The notes beneath the pieces are model-generated. The model did no database searches. It worked only from the letters and a program-made list of their open reading frames with translations, and was not told the DNA's origin. From Actinomycetota bacterium (GTDB lineage Bacteria > Actinomycetota > Acidimicrobiia > Acidimicrobiales > JAMCPL01): a stretch of DNA of 64,000 nt. A program made the translations under genes and the position numbers. Where the stretch lies: positions 43,637-107,636 of the forward strand of contig JAMCPL010000007.1 in NCBI GenBank assembly GCA_023379675.1, in the 5' to 3' direction. This document shows, piece by piece, positions 1 through 13,239 of the stretch (position 1 is the first letter of the stretch; every line of letters begins with the position of its first letter).

Positions 1-638
1 TTGCAGACAAACTCCACCCCTTCGACCCGAAGCTGCTCCAACCGCCTGTCCAATACATGCTTTTCCATCTTGAATTCCGGTATGCCGTAGCGCAATAAGC
101 CTCCTGGCTTGGCGGCCCTTTCGTAGACCACCACTCTGTGACCGGCCCTCCTCAATTGCTGTGCACACGCAAGGCCGGCAGGCCCGGAACCTACAATGGC
201 GACAGACTTCGATGTCTCGCTCTCGGGTGGTTGCGGCACCACCCATCCTTCGGCCCATGCATGCTCAATGATCTCGTACTCCATCCTCTCGATGGTTACA
301 GGCTCGGCGGCAATACCCAGTACGCAGGCAGCCTCACAGGGAGCAGGGCAGAGCCTACCGGTGAACTCGGGAAAGTTGTGGGTAGCCTGTAGCCTTTCCG
401 CGGCTTCACGCCAGTTGCCCCGGTACACAAGATCGTTCCATTCAGGGATTAAATTGCCGAGAGGGCATCCGTCATGGCAGAACGGTATTCCACAATCCAT
501 GCATCTCGCGGCCTGTTCACGTGCGCGCTCCTCGGGAAATGAACTGTACACTTCCTTCCAATCCCGTATTCTTACCGCAACTGGCCTACGATCGGGCAGC
601 TGGCGTGAGTATTCCAGAAAACCGGTGATCTTACCCAC
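1..638 (-). CDS. gltD: Glutamate synthase small subunit (partial, C-terminus outside window)
   Basis: Reverse-strand translation from GTG at 638: [31 protein letters not shown]...[26 protein letters not shown]...[28 protein letters not shown]; overlaps gltB stop. Confidence 0.93.
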   Translation of the reverse strand, partial: MGKITGFLEYSRQLPDRRPVAVRIRDWKEVYSSFPEERAREQAARCMDCGIPFCHDGCPLGNLIPEWNDLVYRGNWREAAERLQATHNFPEFTGRLCPAPCEAACVLGIAAEPVTIERMEYEIIEHAWAEGWVVPQPPESETSKSVAIVGSGPAGLACAQQLRRAGHRVVVYERAAKPGGLLRYGIPEFKMEKHVLDRRLEQLRVEGVEFVC

Positions 639-3600
639 GAATAGCCTCCATGATGGCATCTTCCACTGGCCTACCCTCCTTCTCAGCCAGTTCGGAAATA
701 CGAATTATCTTGGCGTAGTCACGAGGCATGACCTTCATGAACGATCTCCAGGATCCCGGTCGTGCTGACAGTATGCCAGAGGCGGTTGCGGATCCGGTAG
801 CCTCGTAATACCTGGTCAGTAAGGAATCCAGCATGGCAATATCTTCGCCATCGAGAGAAACCAGGTCAACCATGTCCATATTGATATTGGCGGTCATTTC
901 ATCATGATTGTGCCGGTCATGCCGGTACAGGTACGCGGCACCACCTGACATACCGGCAGCAAAGTTGCGCCCTACCGGTCCGAGTATGACGACTGTACCG
1001 CCGGTCATGTACTCACATCCGTGATCTCCCACTCCTTCCGCTACCGCTGTTGCACCCGAGTTCCTTACGCAGAACCTCTCCCCTGCCTGGCCCCGTACAA
1101 ACACCTCTCCCGATGTAGCCCCGTACAACAATACGTTGCCCACAATCACCTGCTCCTCCGCCACGAAAGAAGATCCCTCGGGAGGAACGACCACGATCCT
1201 CCCGCCAGAAAGCCCCTTACCTAGATAGTCATTCGCATCTCCAACCAGCCTCATAGTAATGCCACCACAGACAAATGCGCCGAAACTCTGGCCGGCAGAA
1301 CCATTGAACGTCAGCTCCACAAAATCGTCCTGCAACGAATCCGGCCCGTAACGTTTTACTATCTCATGCGCGGTAAGCGTACCCACCGTCCTGTCGGTAT
1401 TCCTGATCGGAATGCTCAAACGCACCGGTATTCCACTCTCGATGCCGTCCAGACATGCTCCTACGAACCCATGGTCCAATTGCATATCAATGCCATGGTT
1501 CTGCGCACAACAAGCAAACCTTGCCACAGGATTGAAAGACTCGGGAACCATAAGTATAGATGACAGGTCCAACCCTTTCGCCTTCCAATGCGATACGCTC
1601 AGATCTACGTCAAGCAGGTCCATCCTACCCACCGCTTCCTCCAGGGACCTTAATCCCAAGGCAGCCAGATACTCCCTCACCTCGGTGGCTATCATCTCAA
1701 AAAATGCAACAACGAAATCAGGCTTCCCGGTAAAGCGCTCCCGCAAGGTGGGATTCTGGGTTGCAATGCCTACCGGACATGTGTCGAGGTGGCACACCCG
1801 CATCATCACGCAACCCATTGCCACCAGCGCCATCGTCGCAAACCCAAACTCCTCCGCTCCCAGAAGAGCACCGACAATGACGTCGCGACCAGTCTTTAGC
1901 TGGCCGTCCACCTGTACCACTATACGGTCCCGGAGTCCGTTGGCCACCAGCACCTGGTTGGTCTCTGCAAGCCCCATCTCCCATGGTATGCCAGCATGCT
2001 TGATCGACGTGAGTGGCGCAGCTCCCGTTCCCCCGTCGTGTCCCGAAATAAGGACTACATCCGATTTTGCCTTGGCCACTCCTGCTGCAACCGTGCCAAC
2101 TCCCACTTCGGCGACGAGCTTCACATGGATACGCGCCTGGGGATTAGCGCATTTTAGATCGTGAATGAGCTGAGCTATGTCCTCGATGGAATATATGTCG
2201 TGATGAGGCGGCGGCGATATCAGCCCTACACCGGGCGTAGAGTAGCGTGTTCGGGCAATCCAAGGATACACCTTATGCCCGGGCAACTGGCCTCCCTCTC
2301 CCGGTTTCGCACCCTGGGAAATCTTGATCTGTATATCATCGGCATTGGTCAGGTATTCAATCGTAACGCCAAAGCGCCCAGAAGCGACCTGTTTGATCGC
2401 ACTGCGCTTCCAGTCTCCATTCTCGAGCGGCGTGAATCGCTCGGAGTCCTCACCACCCTCACCAGTGTTCGACTTGGCGCCAAGTCTGTTCATGGCAATT
2501 GCAAGTACCTCGTGAGCCTCTTGTGATATCGAGCCATATGACATTGCTCCCGTTGAGAAACGCTTGACAATGTCTGACAACGGCTCGACCTCTTCAATGG
2601 GAACAGGCGGTAGCACGCCGGTTTTCAGAGTCATCAGTCCTCTCAGCGTACATAGGTCCTCAGCCTGGTGATCCACAAGGCTGCTGTACTCTTTGAAGGT
2701 ACGGTAGTCACGGTTCCTGACCGCCTGCTGCAGCTTGAATACCACCCTCGGACCGAGAAGATGTCTCTCTCCCTCCCTCCTCCACCGGTATTCTCCGCCT
2801 GTTTCCAGTTCTCTATGTGCTCGAGCGCTACGGGCTGCGTGGTATGCAAGGTGGTGGCGTGCCACGGTTTCCTGCGCGATCACCTCTAGGCCTACACCGC
2901 CGATACGGCTTGTCGTACCAGTAAAGTATTCGTCGATGAAGTCACGGTCAAGACCTACCGCCTCGAATACTTGCGCGCCGATATAGGACGCCACCGTGGA
3001 TATGCCCATCTTGGACATCACTTTGACAATCCCTTTGACGCAAGCCTTCACGTAATTGCGCCGTGCCCTACGGGCTGGGATATCTTGGAGCAAGCCTGTA
3101 GCCACCATGTCGTCGATAGTCTCGAATGCAAGATAGGGATTCACCGCAGAGGCGCCATAGCTGACCAGCAACGCCATGTGATGCACCTCTCTCGCTTCGC
3201 CCGTCTCGGCGATAAGGCCCACCCTGGTGCGTGTACGTTCCCTCACCAGATGCTCGTGGACCGAGGAAACCAACAGAAGCATCGGTATAGGTGCAAGTGA
3301 CGGACTCGAGTTGCGGTCAGAGAGGATGATCACGTTTGCACCGCGAGCAATGGCACTACTCACCTGACTTCTCACATCTTCGATCGCTTCCGCCATGGAT
3401 GCAGCCCCTCCTGACGAATCGAAAAGACCGTCTATGGCAAAAGCCTTGAAAGACGGGGTATCACCATGCTCGTTGACATACATCAGCTTAGCCAGTTCTT
3501 CGTTGTCTATCACGGGATAGTCCATAATAATCTGCCTGCACGAGGATGGCTGAGGATCAAGCAGGTTGCCTTCAGTGCCTATCTTCGTACGTGTGGCAGT

Positions 3601-5412
3601 GACCATCTCCTCTCTTATGGCATCCAGTGGCGGGTTGGTCACTTGGGCAAATAGCTGCGTAAAGTAGTCGTACAGCAACCGGGGCCGACTGGAAAGAACT
3701 GCAATGGACGCATCATTTCCCATCGAACCTATGGGCTCTTGAGCATTGGTGGCCATGGGAGAGATCAGCACCAACAGATCCTCGTTGGTATATCCAAACA
3801 GCTGCTGACGATGCACGACTGATGAGTGTTGCGGGGTCAGCATTTTCCTTGACGGAAGGTCACGAAGATACACCTGCTCGGAGTCGAGCCACTGACGGTA
3901 TGGCTTGGTGCTCGCCAGATCAGCTTTGATCTCTTCATCCTCTATGATCCGCCCTTGAGATGTATCGACGAGGAACATCCTGCCTGGTTGCAACCTACCC
4001 TTGCGCACCACTCTGGATGGTTCTATGTCCAGGACTCCTGTTTCGGAAGCAAGGACAACCATGCCATCGATGGTGAGAAGCCATCTGGACGGCCTGAACC
4101 CGTTCCGATCCAGAACACCACCGGCCACGGTACCATCAGTGAAGATAATGGCGGCCGGACCGTCCCAGGGTTCCATGAGTGACGCGTGATACCTGTAAAA
4201 CGCCCGACGCTCCGGATCCATTGAATCATTGGCTTCCCACGCCTCAGGTATCATCATGAGCACAGCATGCGGGAGTGTCCTGCCTCCAAGATGGAGCAGC
4301 TCCACCACCTCGTCGAAGGATGCCGAATCGGATGCGCCTGGGGTACATATTGGGAGCACTCTCTCGAGATCTCCTGGGAAGCGTGGGGATGACAGCAACG
4401 ACTCCCGAGCGCGCATCCAGTTCCGGTTGCCAGTAAGGGTATTGATCTCACCGTTATGGGCGATGTAGCGGTAAGGGTGAGCAAGCGGCCACGACGGGAA
4501 CGTATTGGTAGAGAATCGCGAGTGTACTAGAGCCACAGCGGACTCGAACCTTTCATTCAATAAATCTGGATAGAAACCGGCAAGCTGATGGGCCGTCAGC
4601 ATGCCTTTGTACACAATAGTCCTGCACGATAGTGATGGTATATACAGCCCGTCTATAGCGTGCTCGGCCCTTTTCCTGAGGCAGAACGACATCCTGTCGA
4701 GAGCCAGCCTACTCTCGGCATCGTTAGCCATCCTCGGACCATTATCATCCAAGTACGACACAGCCACCTGATAGAACGTTCCCATTGCATCTCTAGCGCT
4801 CGTGCCAAGCTGGGATGGATCTGTGGGAACGTTGCGCCAGCCCAGCACCTGAAGGGATTCCTCGGTCGCCAGGTCGGTAAATGCAGCAATGGCTTTCTGC
4901 GCTGCACTCTTATCGCGAGGTAAGTTGACAAGCCCGCATGCGTAAGTTCCCTCCTCTCGGCCACCTATACACAGTTCCTCCTGCGCCTGGAGGAACTGGT
5001 GGGGCATCTGCACCAGTATGCCCGCCCCGTCCCCGGTTGCTTCCTCGGCCCCGGTAGCTCCCCTGTGAGACAGATGTTTCAGCGCCGTCAGGCCACTATC
5101 GACTATTCGGCGGCTCTTGCGACCATGCAAATCCACCACCAGCGCTATCCCGCATGAATCATGCTCGAATGCAGGATTGTAAAGTCCTGCGTTGCCGCCA
5201 GCTGCACGGCCATTGGAGACACCACCGCCGTCTCCAATGGAGGTGAAAGCTCCGCACCTACCGCCACTGCTTCTATGAGGGTCACCACCGTCGCATCCAG
5301 TGCCATTATCGCCGCCACCAATGGCAACGGCTGGAGCGCCAGCGCCTCCAAGGCAGTGGTCATTACTGTTCAACCTGATTTTACTTGCCGTCACGTATGC
5401 GTCCTTCTCCAT
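631..5412 (-). CDS. gltB: Glutamate synthase large subunit, with Gly-rich N-terminal extension before the HDSCGI catalytic Cys
   Basis: 1593 aa; amidotransferase Cys context [17 protein letters not shown]/Fe-S region [14 protein letters not shown]-terminal GXGXG-type domain. Confidence 0.97.
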   Translation of the reverse strand: MEKDAYVTASKIRLNSNDHCLGGAGAPAVAIGGGDNGTGCDGGDPHRSSGGRCGAFTSIGDGGGVSNGRAAGGNAGLYNPAFEHDSCGIALVVDLHGRKSRRIVDSGLTALKHLSHRGATGAEEATGDGAGILVQMPHQFLQAQEELCIGGREEGTYACGLVNLPRDKSAAQKAIAAFTDLATEESLQVLGWRNVPTDPSQLGTSARDAMGTFYQVAVSYLDDNGPRMANDAESRLALDRMSFCLRKRAEHAIDGLYIPSLSCRTIVYKGMLTAHQLAGFYPDLLNERFESAVALVHSRFSTNTFPSWPLAHPYRYIAHNGEINTLTGNRNWMRARESLLSSPRFPGDLERVLPICTPGASDSASFDEVVELLHLGGRTLPHAVLMMIPEAWEANDSMDPERRAFYRYHASLMEPWDGPAAIIFTDGTVAGGVLDRNGFRPSRWLLTIDGMVVLASETGVLDIEPSRVVRKGRLQPGRMFLVDTSQGRIIEDEEIKADLASTKPYRQWLDSEQVYLRDLPSRKMLTPQHSSVVHRQQLFGYTNEDLLVLISPMATNAQEPIGSMGNDASIAVLSSRPRLLYDYFTQLFAQVTNPPLDAIREEMVTATRTKIGTEGNLLDPQPSSCRQIIMDYPVIDNEELAKLMYVNEHGDTPSFKAFAIDGLFDSSGGAASMAEAIEDVRSQVSSAIARGANVIILSDRNSSPSLAPIPMLLLVSSVHEHLVRERTRTRVGLIAETGEAREVHHMALLVSYGASAVNPYLAFETIDDMVATGLLQDIPARRARRNYVKACVKGIVKVMSKMGISTVASYIGAQVFEAVGLDRDFIDEYFTGTTSRIGGVGLEVIAQETVARHHLAYHAARSARAHRELETGGEYRWRREGERHLLGPRVVFKLQQAVRNRDYRTFKEYSSLVDHQAEDLCTLRGLMTLKTGVLPPVPIEEVEPLSDIVKRFSTGAMSYGSISQEAHEVLAIAMNRLGAKSNTGEGGEDSERFTPLENGDWKRSAIKQVASGRFGVTIEYLTNADDIQIKISQGAKPGEGGQLPGHKVYPWIARTRYSTPGVGLISPPPHHDIYSIEDIAQLIHDLKCANPQARIHVKLVAEVGVGTVAAGVAKAKSDVVLISGHDGGTGAAPLTSIKHAGIPWEMGLAETNQVLVANGLRDRIVVQVDGQLKTGRDVIVGALLGAEEFGFATMALVAMGCVMMRVCHLDTCPVGIATQNPTLRERFTGKPDFVVAFFEMIATEVREYLAALGLRSLEEAVGRMDLLDVDLSVSHWKAKGLDLSSILMVPESFNPVARFACCAQNHGIDMQLDHGFVGACLDGIESGIPVRLSIPIRNTDRTVGTLTAHEIVKRYGPDSLQDDFVELTFNGSAGQSFGAFVCGGITMRLVGDANDYLGKGLSGGRIVVVPPEGSSFVAEEQVIVGNVLLYGATSGEVFVRGQAGERFCVRNSGATAVAEGVGDHGCEYMTGGTVVILGPVGRNFAAGMSGGAAYLYRHDRHNHDEMTANINMDMVDLVSLDGEDIAMLDSLLTRYYEATGSATASGILSARPGSWRSFMKVMPRDYAKIIRISELAEKEGRPVEDAIMEAIRG

Positions 5413-5483
5413 CTCTTGTATCGGGAAAGCTGATCATCGGGACGGCACTGGCCCGGAGCAACGGTACTGGTGCACCGGCGGTA

Positions 5484-5512
5484 TTGACCCACCATCCATG
5501 TCACCGTACTAT
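5484..5512 (+). promoter_or_regulatory. Sigma-70-like promoter for thi operon (TTGACC-N17-TACTAT)
   Basis: -35 at 5484-5489 and -10 at 5507-5512, about 13 nt before the GTG start of thiO; -10 lies in the near-palindrome TACTATTATTAGTA. Confidence 0.5.
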
Positions 5513-5525
5513 TATTAGTATAGCA

Positions 5526-6788
5526 GTGAAGAATGAATATAGCATAGCCATAGTCGGGGGAGGGATAATAGGCCTCAGTATTGCCTTTACGGCAGTCGAG
5601 CCAGGCAGCAAGGTTGCCATTATAGATCCTGCCCCGGGGAGGGGGACCACCTGGGTGGCAGCGGGCATGCTGGCCCCCGTAACCGAGGCGTACTATGGTG
5701 AGGAGCCTGAGCTGGATCTCAGCTTGGCGGCAGCCGCACGATGGCCATCCTTCGCCGAGGCGCTTGAACACGAGAGCGGTTGCCGCATTGGCTACAGGCA
5801 GGTCGGAACCATGGTAGTCGCCGCCGACAATGACGACCGGACCTTCATCAAGGAACTCTACGACTTCCAGGCAAACATGGGCCTTGACGTACAGTGGTTG
5901 AATCCATCAGAAGCACGAGAGCTTGTGCCGCAACTGGCTCCGTCTACTCGCGGCGGTCTGCTCGCACGGGGCGACTACCAAGTGGATCCCAGGTTGGTGG
6001 CGGATGCGCTGGTAAAAGTCGCCGGGGATCGAACGTATGATATCATCCGGGCAAGTGCAACATCCGTAGAACCGGTCACTACAGGGGATCACTCCATCAA
6101 GCTCGATTCTGGAGAATACATCAAGGCCGAAAAGGTTGTCTTGTGCACCGGAGCGTGGACGTCGCAGGTGCCCGGAATTCCCGAATACATTTCGACGGCG
6201 ATCAGACCCGTGAAGGGTGAGATTGTACGGGTATCTGCACCGGAGCCATCACGCCTGCCTTCACATACCGTGAGAGCGATAGCAAAGGGACACTCAGTGT
6301 ATATGGTTCCGCGGCTGGATGGCACGCTCGTGATCGGCGCCACGATGGAAGAGAAGGGTTTCGATACGTCGGTACGGTCAGGCGCGGTATACGAGCTACT
6401 GCGGGACGCAAGGGAGATATTGCCGGTTGCGGGAGAACTATCCTTCGACGAGGCCATTGCTGGTCTACGGCCGGCCACACCTGACAATGGCCCACTAATC
6501 GGCTATATCGACGGCATTGGAGCTGTTGGTACCAGTAGTGCTGATAGTGGAAGTGGTGCTGGAGCAGGCCACGGCCGGCCGGGCACCGGTAAGTCGCTTA
6601 TAGTGGCGGCAGGCCACTACCGCAATGGCGTACTGCTGGCGCCCATCACCGCCGAAGCGGTAAAGGCACTCCTGCTGGGTGATGTGGGCAATATACCACC
6701 CGAGGTACTCCCCTTCTCCCCTGCCAGGTTTGCCGACACCGGCTTGACCATCCAGACTGGATACTCTCGCAATAGGGAACCTGTATAG
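5526..6788 (+). CDS. thiO: Glycine oxidase ThiO (FAD-dependent)
   Basis: VKNEYSIAIVGGGIIGLSIAF dinucleotide-binding motif, GTTWVAAGMLAP, GHYRNGVLLAPITA; start moved from ORF 5385 to GTG 5526. Confidence 0.9.
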   Translation: MKNEYSIAIVGGGIIGLSIAFTAVEPGSKVAIIDPAPGRGTTWVAAGMLAPVTEAYYGEEPELDLSLAAAARWPSFAEALEHESGCRIGYRQVGTMVVAADNDDRTFIKELYDFQANMGLDVQWLNPSEARELVPQLAPSTRGGLLARGDYQVDPRLVADALVKVAGDRTYDIIRASATSVEPVTTGDHSIKLDSGEYIKAEKVVLCTGAWTSQVPGIPEYISTAIRPVKGEIVRVSAPEPSRLPSHTVRAIAKGHSVYMVPRLDGTLVIGATMEEKGFDTSVRSGAVYELLRDAREILPVAGELSFDEAIAGLRPATPDNGPLIGYIDGIGAVGTSSADSGSGAGAGHGRPGTGKSLIVAAGHYRNGVLLAPITAEAVKALLLGDVGNIPPEVLPFSPARFADTGLTIQTGYSRNREPV

Positions 6789-6991
6789 TGAGGGAAATCA
6801 CGCTAAACGGCGAGGCGGTCGTGGTCGAGGAGACCACCTCAATCGAAGATCTGATCAGCGTGCGCTACCCTTCCACCACGGGTATTGCAGTAGCCATAGA
6901 CGGCACCATCGTGCCGCGTAGCAAGTGGAATGCCACCGAGTTGCCCGCCGGCGGTAAGGTGGAAGTGATAACCGCGGTTGCCGGTGGATAA
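6788..6991 (+). CDS. thiS: Sulfur carrier protein ThiS
   Basis: 67 aa ending VEVITAVAGG (C-terminal GG); start overlaps thiO stop. Confidence 0.95.
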   Translation: MREITLNGEAVVVEETTSIEDLISVRYPSTTGIAVAIDGTIVPRSKWNATELPAGGKVEVITAVAGG

Positions 6992-7076
6992 CCGGAAGGC
7001 AGTTCGCCAAGCTGTAGATGAATTGCTTTACACGTGAGCACATTCAACCTCCGTTGCTGGATAATGGGATAGCTGA

Positions 7077-8108
<1,032 letters not shown>

Positions 8109-8119
8109 CACCGTTAACT

Positions 8120-9073
8120 GTGCTTGTCGTGGCCGGGTCTGATTCGAGCGGCGGGGCGGGCATGCAGGCCGACATACGCACGCTGGGCGCCCTCGGCATA
8201 CACTGCGCTTGCGCGCTTACTGCAGTGACAGCGCAGGATACCCGGCATGTGGCCGGCATCCTACCTGTACCGGCCACATTGTTGGATTCTCAGATAGAAC
8301 TCGCCATCGGTGATTTCACAATACTGGCAACCAAAATCGGCATGCTGGCAACGGAGGATAATGTCATACGAGTCGCCCAACGCGTACAAGCAGGTGACCT
8401 ACCAAATGTCGTAGTGGACCCGGTGCTTGCCTCGTCCTCTGGGAAATCACTTATCGATCAAGATGGCATACGGGCATATCGCGAGCAGCTGTTACCTGCA
8501 GCCTTGCTGGTTACCCCCAATATACCGGAAGCCGAGCTTCTCACTGGCATGGCTATCGGAAACGAGGCGGACATGGCCCGCGCGGGAACATTGCTGGTGG
8601 AAATGGGTGCCACGGTCGCCATGGTAAAAGGTGGCCACGTAGGCGGATCCACCTCTATGGACGTGGTAGCGTGCGGTGCGAGTGACGATCTTCGGATTGC
8701 AATAGATGCTCTCGCACAAGATAGCCGCCCAGCTGCACCCGATGGGACTTCTCCCTCGCTTGATGTAACGGGTCAATCGCCAGAGGGTGTTATATCACAG
8801 AGCAGTACATCTTTTCACATCACCACCACTGCACAGGGCAACCGATCTGAGATCGTGCTCACTGCTCCCCGCGTGCGCACAAAAAACACCAGAGGCACTG
8901 GCTGCACGCTATCTTCCGCTATAGCTGCATATATGGCACGGGGCGATACGGTCGTAGACGCGATTGTAAAAGCCAAATACTTCGTTACTGCTGCGATAGC
9001 CGGGGCATCGCAGTGGACGCTTGGAAAGGGCAACGGCCCAATCGATCAATTAGGCTGGAACGAGCAGAGCTGA
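8120..9073 (+). CDS. thiD: Hydroxymethylpyrimidine/phosphomethylpyrimidine kinase
   Basis: VVAGSDSSGGAGMQADIRTLGALG, VVDPVLASSSGKSLI, KNTRGTGCTLSSAIAAYMARG. Confidence 0.93.
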   Translation: MLVVAGSDSSGGAGMQADIRTLGALGIHCACALTAVTAQDTRHVAGILPVPATLLDSQIELAIGDFTILATKIGMLATEDNVIRVAQRVQAGDLPNVVVDPVLASSSGKSLIDQDGIRAYREQLLPAALLVTPNIPEAELLTGMAIGNEADMARAGTLLVEMGATVAMVKGGHVGGSTSMDVVACGASDDLRIAIDALAQDSRPAAPDGTSPSLDVTGQSPEGVISQSSTSFHITTTAQGNRSEIVLTAPRVRTKNTRGTGCTLSSAIAAYMARGDTVVDAIVKAKYFVTAAIAGASQWTLGKGNGPIDQLGWNEQS

Positions 9074-9089
9074 GTTCAAAGCCGCAGAT

Positions 9090-9109
9090 GGCAAGATACG
9101 TGTCTTGCC
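9090..9109 (+). terminator. Short hairpin downstream of thiD (GGCAAGA-tacgtg-TCTTGCC), no U-tract
   Basis: Perfect 7-bp inverted repeat immediately 3' of the thi operon. Confidence 0.4.
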
Positions 9110-9135
9110 TCCCTTGCGATGATGGCATATTACAT

Positions 9136-9507
9136 TTACAAACCGCTTGGTAATACTTTCACCAAACCGGTTGGCGTCATGCCAGTAGTGCCTTTTACTG
9201 AGATCCTATGCGTGGTGAGTGCGTGTTTCATCCATGCTGCCAGCTCAGGCGTTCGTAATATTAGCATTCCAGAAGAGCCATTGTGTCGTTGAGGTCCCGC
9301 AAGCACAGCCTCCTCAGCCTCTATCGACATCATAATCTGGCGAGTCTCGATAGCTCTGAATGATAAAAATTCCTGCTTGGTAGCGGTACCAGCTGGCCAC
9401 CCTTGCAAACTCGCTGTACCCATCTTCTTTGTTAGGGATGGAGGTAATGCCTTATACGTATCGTACTGGCGACTGGCAGATGCCTGGGCAACACTCAGGG
9501 ATGCCAC
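9136..9507 (-). CDS. Hypothetical protein downstream of PilZ gene (may be spurious)
   Basis: 123-aa ORF, same strand as and 47 bp after the PilZ gene; no family recognised. Confidence 0.3.
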   Translation of the reverse strand: MASLSVAQASASRQYDTYKALPPSLTKKMGTASLQGWPAGTATKQEFLSFRAIETRQIMMSIEAEEAVLAGPQRHNGSSGMLILRTPELAAWMKHALTTHRISVKGTTGMTPTGLVKVLPSGL

Positions 9508-9554
9508 ATGTCCGTCATGCTGGGCAGCCTGCCATAACAGGGAATATTGTCGCC

Positions 9555-10250
9555 TTACTGCTCCACTCGCGCCGCCTTTATCTGAACCGAGAATACATGC
9601 CGTCTTATCACGGCGGCATCCCGCTCACGGACATTGGAGAATTTGACGCCCAGTTTACAGATATCCTCATGGTCTCTACGCCATAACACCATGCCAGCCT
9701 GATCGATCCACTTATCTTCCAGTTGAAATCTGGAATGGATGCGCTCATCGACGGAGGGCCAGTCACCACGTTTCATCGAGCAACGTATACCGCCTTCGCA
9801 GAGATCAACTACGGTGGCAATCGCCGTGTCTGAACCAGAAACGGTCAGCCCTGCCTTCAACAGTGCTACGGACCTGAGGTACTGCCTGCGATCGATTACC
9901 TCGATAGAACTTACGGGTCCCACCACGAGGCAATCCGCCACGGAGTTGTCCGGTCTGGCCTCCACATTCACCCTGTGATAGCCCGAATCAGAGGTCCAGC
10001 CAAGAGTCATCTGTAGCCCATCGGGCACCTGTAGCCGCTCACCGAAGTCGGGCATCACTATAACGACAGTATTGCCATTTGCCGCTTGATCCACCACGAC
10101 TGAACTGAAGGAATGATCGGAACGGCCACTTGTCCGAACCTCCACCTTCTGGCCCACGTGTGGCATATCCTTTGAGCTTCCCGTCACATAAGCCCTGGGA
10201 AATGACCCCCGACGGCCATCTCTGGGAAGTCTTTTCGACGACACAACCAC
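9555..10250 (-). CDS. PilZ-domain protein (putative c-di-GMP receptor)
   Basis: RRQYLRS (RxxxR) followed by VDLCEGGIRC (DxxxGG-type motif), YcgR-like N-terminal region. Confidence 0.8.
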   Translation of the reverse strand: MVVSSKRLPRDGRRGSFPRAYVTGSSKDMPHVGQKVEVRTSGRSDHSFSSVVVDQAANGNTVVIVMPDFGERLQVPDGLQMTLGWTSDSGYHRVNVEARPDNSVADCLVVGPVSSIEVIDRRQYLRSVALLKAGLTVSGSDTAIATVVDLCEGGIRCSMKRGDWPSVDERIHSRFQLEDKWIDQAGMVLWRRDHEDICKLGVKFSNVRERDAAVIRRHVFSVQIKAARVEQ

Positions 10251-10563
10251 CTCCCTTTAACGCAACAATCAATCATATTCGAACTATACACCACCCTCAC
10301 AATATGCTCCGTAAGTGTCCCACCCATCAAAGACCAAACTATCCGTGATGTCGATTACGAATATGCATGCCTGTGCACCTGCGGAATACCGTACAAGTTA
10401 CCGGCGTTTAGAGATCTCCCAGCATCATCCCACCGTCAATTGCCAGCAGTCAAGCTCTGCGCGCCGCACTGCCACCCCATCGCCCGAACTACTCGATACC
10501 GGAGGCTGAGCGCCGTCGCATCATCGCCGTAGCATCTCCCAGGGGCCTGCAGAACAGGGTTGG

Positions 10564-11313
10564 TCACGCATCCAACGTAGCCAGAATGCTATCTGGGATA
10601 TCAAAATTTGACCAGACGCTCTGCACGTCATCGTGATCATCCAACGCCTCCACAAGCCTGATTACCTTCCTCGCGTCGCTTTCGTCCTCGATGGCTATCG
10701 TATTAGAAGGCGCAAGAACCAGCTCGCCGGACTTCACTTCCATGCCGGCCTCTTGGATGGCCTCGACAACTATACGCAACTGGCCGGACGAGCATGTAAC
10801 CAGCCAGCCCTCATCATCCTTCACAACATCTTCTGCACCTGCGTCCAAGGCAGTAAGCATCAAGGTGTCTTCGTCGGCGGATCCATCCACATAGACCTGG
10901 CCCAATCTCTGGAATTGCCAGGACACGGCACCCGGTTCAGCCATGGATCCGCCGTTCCTGTTGAAAATGCTGCGAATATCTGCCCCGGTACGGTTCTTGT
11001 TGTCGGTCAGGCACTCCGCTATCACGGCAACACCTCCTTGAGCGTAGCCCTCGTAAGACACCGATTCGTACTGGACACCCTCCAGCTCTCCGGTACCTCT
11101 CTTGATGGCCCTATCGATCGTGTCCATCGGAACGGAAGCCGCCCGTGCCTTCTCGAACATAGTGCGGAGCGTCGCATTGACATCCACGTCTCCACCTCCG
11201 TCGCGTGCCGCAACTTCGATCTGGCGGATGAGCTTGGCAAAGAGCTTGCCGCGTGCCTTGTCCTGGGCAGCTTTACGATGTTTGGTGGTTGCCCACTTCG
11301 AATGTCCCGACAT
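10564..11313 (-). CDS. yebC: YebC/PmpR family transcriptional regulator
   Basis: MSGHSKWATTKHRKAAQDKARGKLFAKLIRQIEVAAR. Confidence 0.97.
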   Translation of the reverse strand: MSGHSKWATTKHRKAAQDKARGKLFAKLIRQIEVAARDGGGDVDVNATLRTMFEKARAASVPMDTIDRAIKRGTGELEGVQYESVSYEGYAQGGVAVIAECLTDNKNRTGADIRSIFNRNGGSMAEPGAVSWQFQRLGQVYVDGSADEDTLMLTALDAGAEDVVKDDEGWLVTCSSGQLRIVVEAIQEAGMEVKSGELVLAPSNTIAIEDESDARKVIRLVEALDDHDDVQSVWSNFDIPDSILATLDA

Positions 11314-11317
11314 TTGA

Positions 11318-11926
11318 CTATCTTACCTTCCTCTCCACGGTCTGGCGTGAACCATCTCTCATCATCTCTACAAATAACGAGTGCACGCGCCGGTCGGCAG
11401 TCAATTCCGGATGGAATGTGCAGGCAAGCACGGTTCCCTCCCTGCACATCGCAATATCCCCTTCGACTCGAGCAAGTACCTCCACTCGTGGTCCGGCGGC
11501 GATTACTCGTGGAGCCCTGATAAACACGCCGTGGAATGGTGCAGGCCCGATACCGCTTATCCAGATGTCCTTCTCGAAAGATTGGAGTTGCCGGCCATAG
11601 CCGTTCCTTTTTATCGAAACATCGAGCATCTTGAACGAAATCTGATCGTCCCTGCCATCTGCTATCTCTGCGGAAAGCATGATCATGCCAGCGCATGTCG
11701 CAAGTACAGGCATGCCATCAATTATCAGACGACGAAGCGGCTCGAAAAGACCCACCGACTCCATCAGTATGGACATAGTAGTCGATTCCCCCCCAGGCAT
11801 TACCAGACCATCAATCCCATCGAGATCATCCGGCCGCCTTATGTACCTACTGCCTACCGAGATGGAACCCAAGATGTCTGCGTGCGCAGCAAAATCACCC
11901 TGAAGAGCGAGGATACCTGCAATCAC
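11318..11926 (-). CDS. pdxT: Pyridoxal 5'-phosphate synthase glutaminase subunit
   Basis: ILALQGDFAAH, VMPGGESTTM, LATCAGMIMLS, CTFHPELT. Confidence 0.95.
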   Translation of the reverse strand: MIAGILALQGDFAAHADILGSISVGSRYIRRPDDLDGIDGLVMPGGESTTMSILMESVGLFEPLRRLIIDGMPVLATCAGMIMLSAEIADGRDDQISFKMLDVSIKRNGYGRQLQSFEKDIWISGIGPAPFHGVFIRAPRVIAAGPRVEVLARVEGDIAMCREGTVLACTFHPELTADRRVHSLFVEMMRDGSRQTVERKVR

Positions 11927-11941
11927 GTGGAGGCACTCCTG

Positions 11942-13033
11942 TCACCATCCTCTCTCGGAGAGCCTGGCGCCGTAAGAGGCGTCGTCCAGGCCACGCATGG
12001 CCTCACCAAGCCCTCTGGACACCCTCGCAACCAGATCAGCATCATCAAAACCAACGCATGCCTCCACTATGGCCCTTGCTCTGGCGGGCGGATCATTACT
12101 CTTGAAAATGCCCGAACCGACAAAGATCGACTCGGCACCCAGCTGTCGCACCAGGGCCGCATCGGCCGGAGTGGCTATGCCACCAGCACAAAACAGGGGG
12201 ACAGGCAGCCATCCTACCTCGGCGACCATCTCCACCAACTCGTACGGTGCGGCAAGATTCTTCGCCCATGCATACCGTTCAGCCCGATCGGAGCTGCCCA
12301 GCTTCTTGATATCACCAACTATCGATCTAAGATGGTAGACGGCTTCCACGATGTTACCGGTACCAGCCTCGCCCTTGGAACGGATCAGTGCCGCGCCCTC
12401 TGATATCCGCCTCAACGCTTCGCCCAAACTGGTGGCGCCGCAGACAAACGGTACATCGAACGCCCACTTGTCGATATGATTCTCACGGTCGGCAGGAGTC
12501 AGTACCTCACTCTCGTCGACGTAATCAACACCTATTGCCTGGAGAACCTGAGCCTCCGCAAAGTGACCTATACGAGCTTTGGCCATGACGGGAATGGTCA
12601 CCGCCTCCTCTATCTCCAGGATAAGCGACGGATCACTCATCCTGGCCACCCCGCCCTCCGCCCTGATGTCAGCCGGTACCCTTTCAAGCGCCATTACGGC
12701 TACGGCGCCAGCATCTTCCGCTATTTTCGCGTGCTCCGGAGTGACGACATCCATGATCACGCCACCCTTCAGCATCTCGGCCAGCCCGCGCTTGACCGGA
12801 AACGTCCCTACCTTGCGACCGACCTGCGCCAGCCCCTGGTCCCCATCGTCTGCATCCGTATGCACCGTACCTCCCTGGCCGGAGCCACTGTATGTCTTAG
12901 CATCGTCAATACCATTCATGATAAGTACCATGTTACTACCTTGCCGACCTACTGGTGTCCGCTGATTTTCCACAGGCAAAACTTTCCAATACCATTGTTG
13001 CCAGGGCAGTATCATGCCGGATGACGACCGCAT
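11942..13033 (-). CDS. pdxS: Pyridoxal 5'-phosphate synthase lyase subunit, extended N-terminus
   Basis: [50 protein letters not shown] -10-like element 6 nt upstream of ATG 13033. Confidence 0.96.
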   Translation of the reverse strand: MRSSSGMILPWQQWYWKVLPVENQRTPVGRQGSNMVLIMNGIDDAKTYSGSGQGGTVHTDADDGDQGLAQVGRKVGTFPVKRGLAEMLKGGVIMDVVTPEHAKIAEDAGAVAVMALERVPADIRAEGGVARMSDPSLILEIEEAVTIPVMAKARIGHFAEAQVLQAIGVDYVDESEVLTPADRENHIDKWAFDVPFVCGATSLGEALRRISEGAALIRSKGEAGTGNIVEAVYHLRSIVGDIKKLGSSDRAERYAWAKNLAAPYELVEMVAEVGWLPVPLFCAGGIATPADAALVRQLGAESIFVGSGIFKSNDPPARARAIVEACVGFDDADLVARVSRGLGEAMRGLDDASYGARLSERGW

Positions 13034-13239
13034 CGCGTGGTTATACTATCGACACAGTATGTTATTCGGAGTTGATCTCGTGTGTATGGACATACTTATC
13101 GTAATCATGTATACTTAACTTTCTACTGGCTCGATGCAAATAGATATTACGCACGGATAGCGACAGGAAAAGAAGTTGGCCAAGGAAGTTCCAAGGAGAT
13201 CAGGTTGAACCTTAGGATAGGCACTGTCCGGGTGCTTCG

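Noticed and set aside
5413-5525. TPP riboswitch upstream of thiO
   Set aside because: No THI-box CUGAGA/ACC..CUGAUC..GG pattern, and the promoter sits too close to the start
10633-11520. 295-aa plus-strand ORF, and similar long antisense ORFs (e.g. 11381-12403, 1412-2164, 44902-46173)
   Set aside because: Antisense to clearly conserved genes (yebC, pdxT, pdxS, gltB, DUF47/PiT) with no recognisable domains
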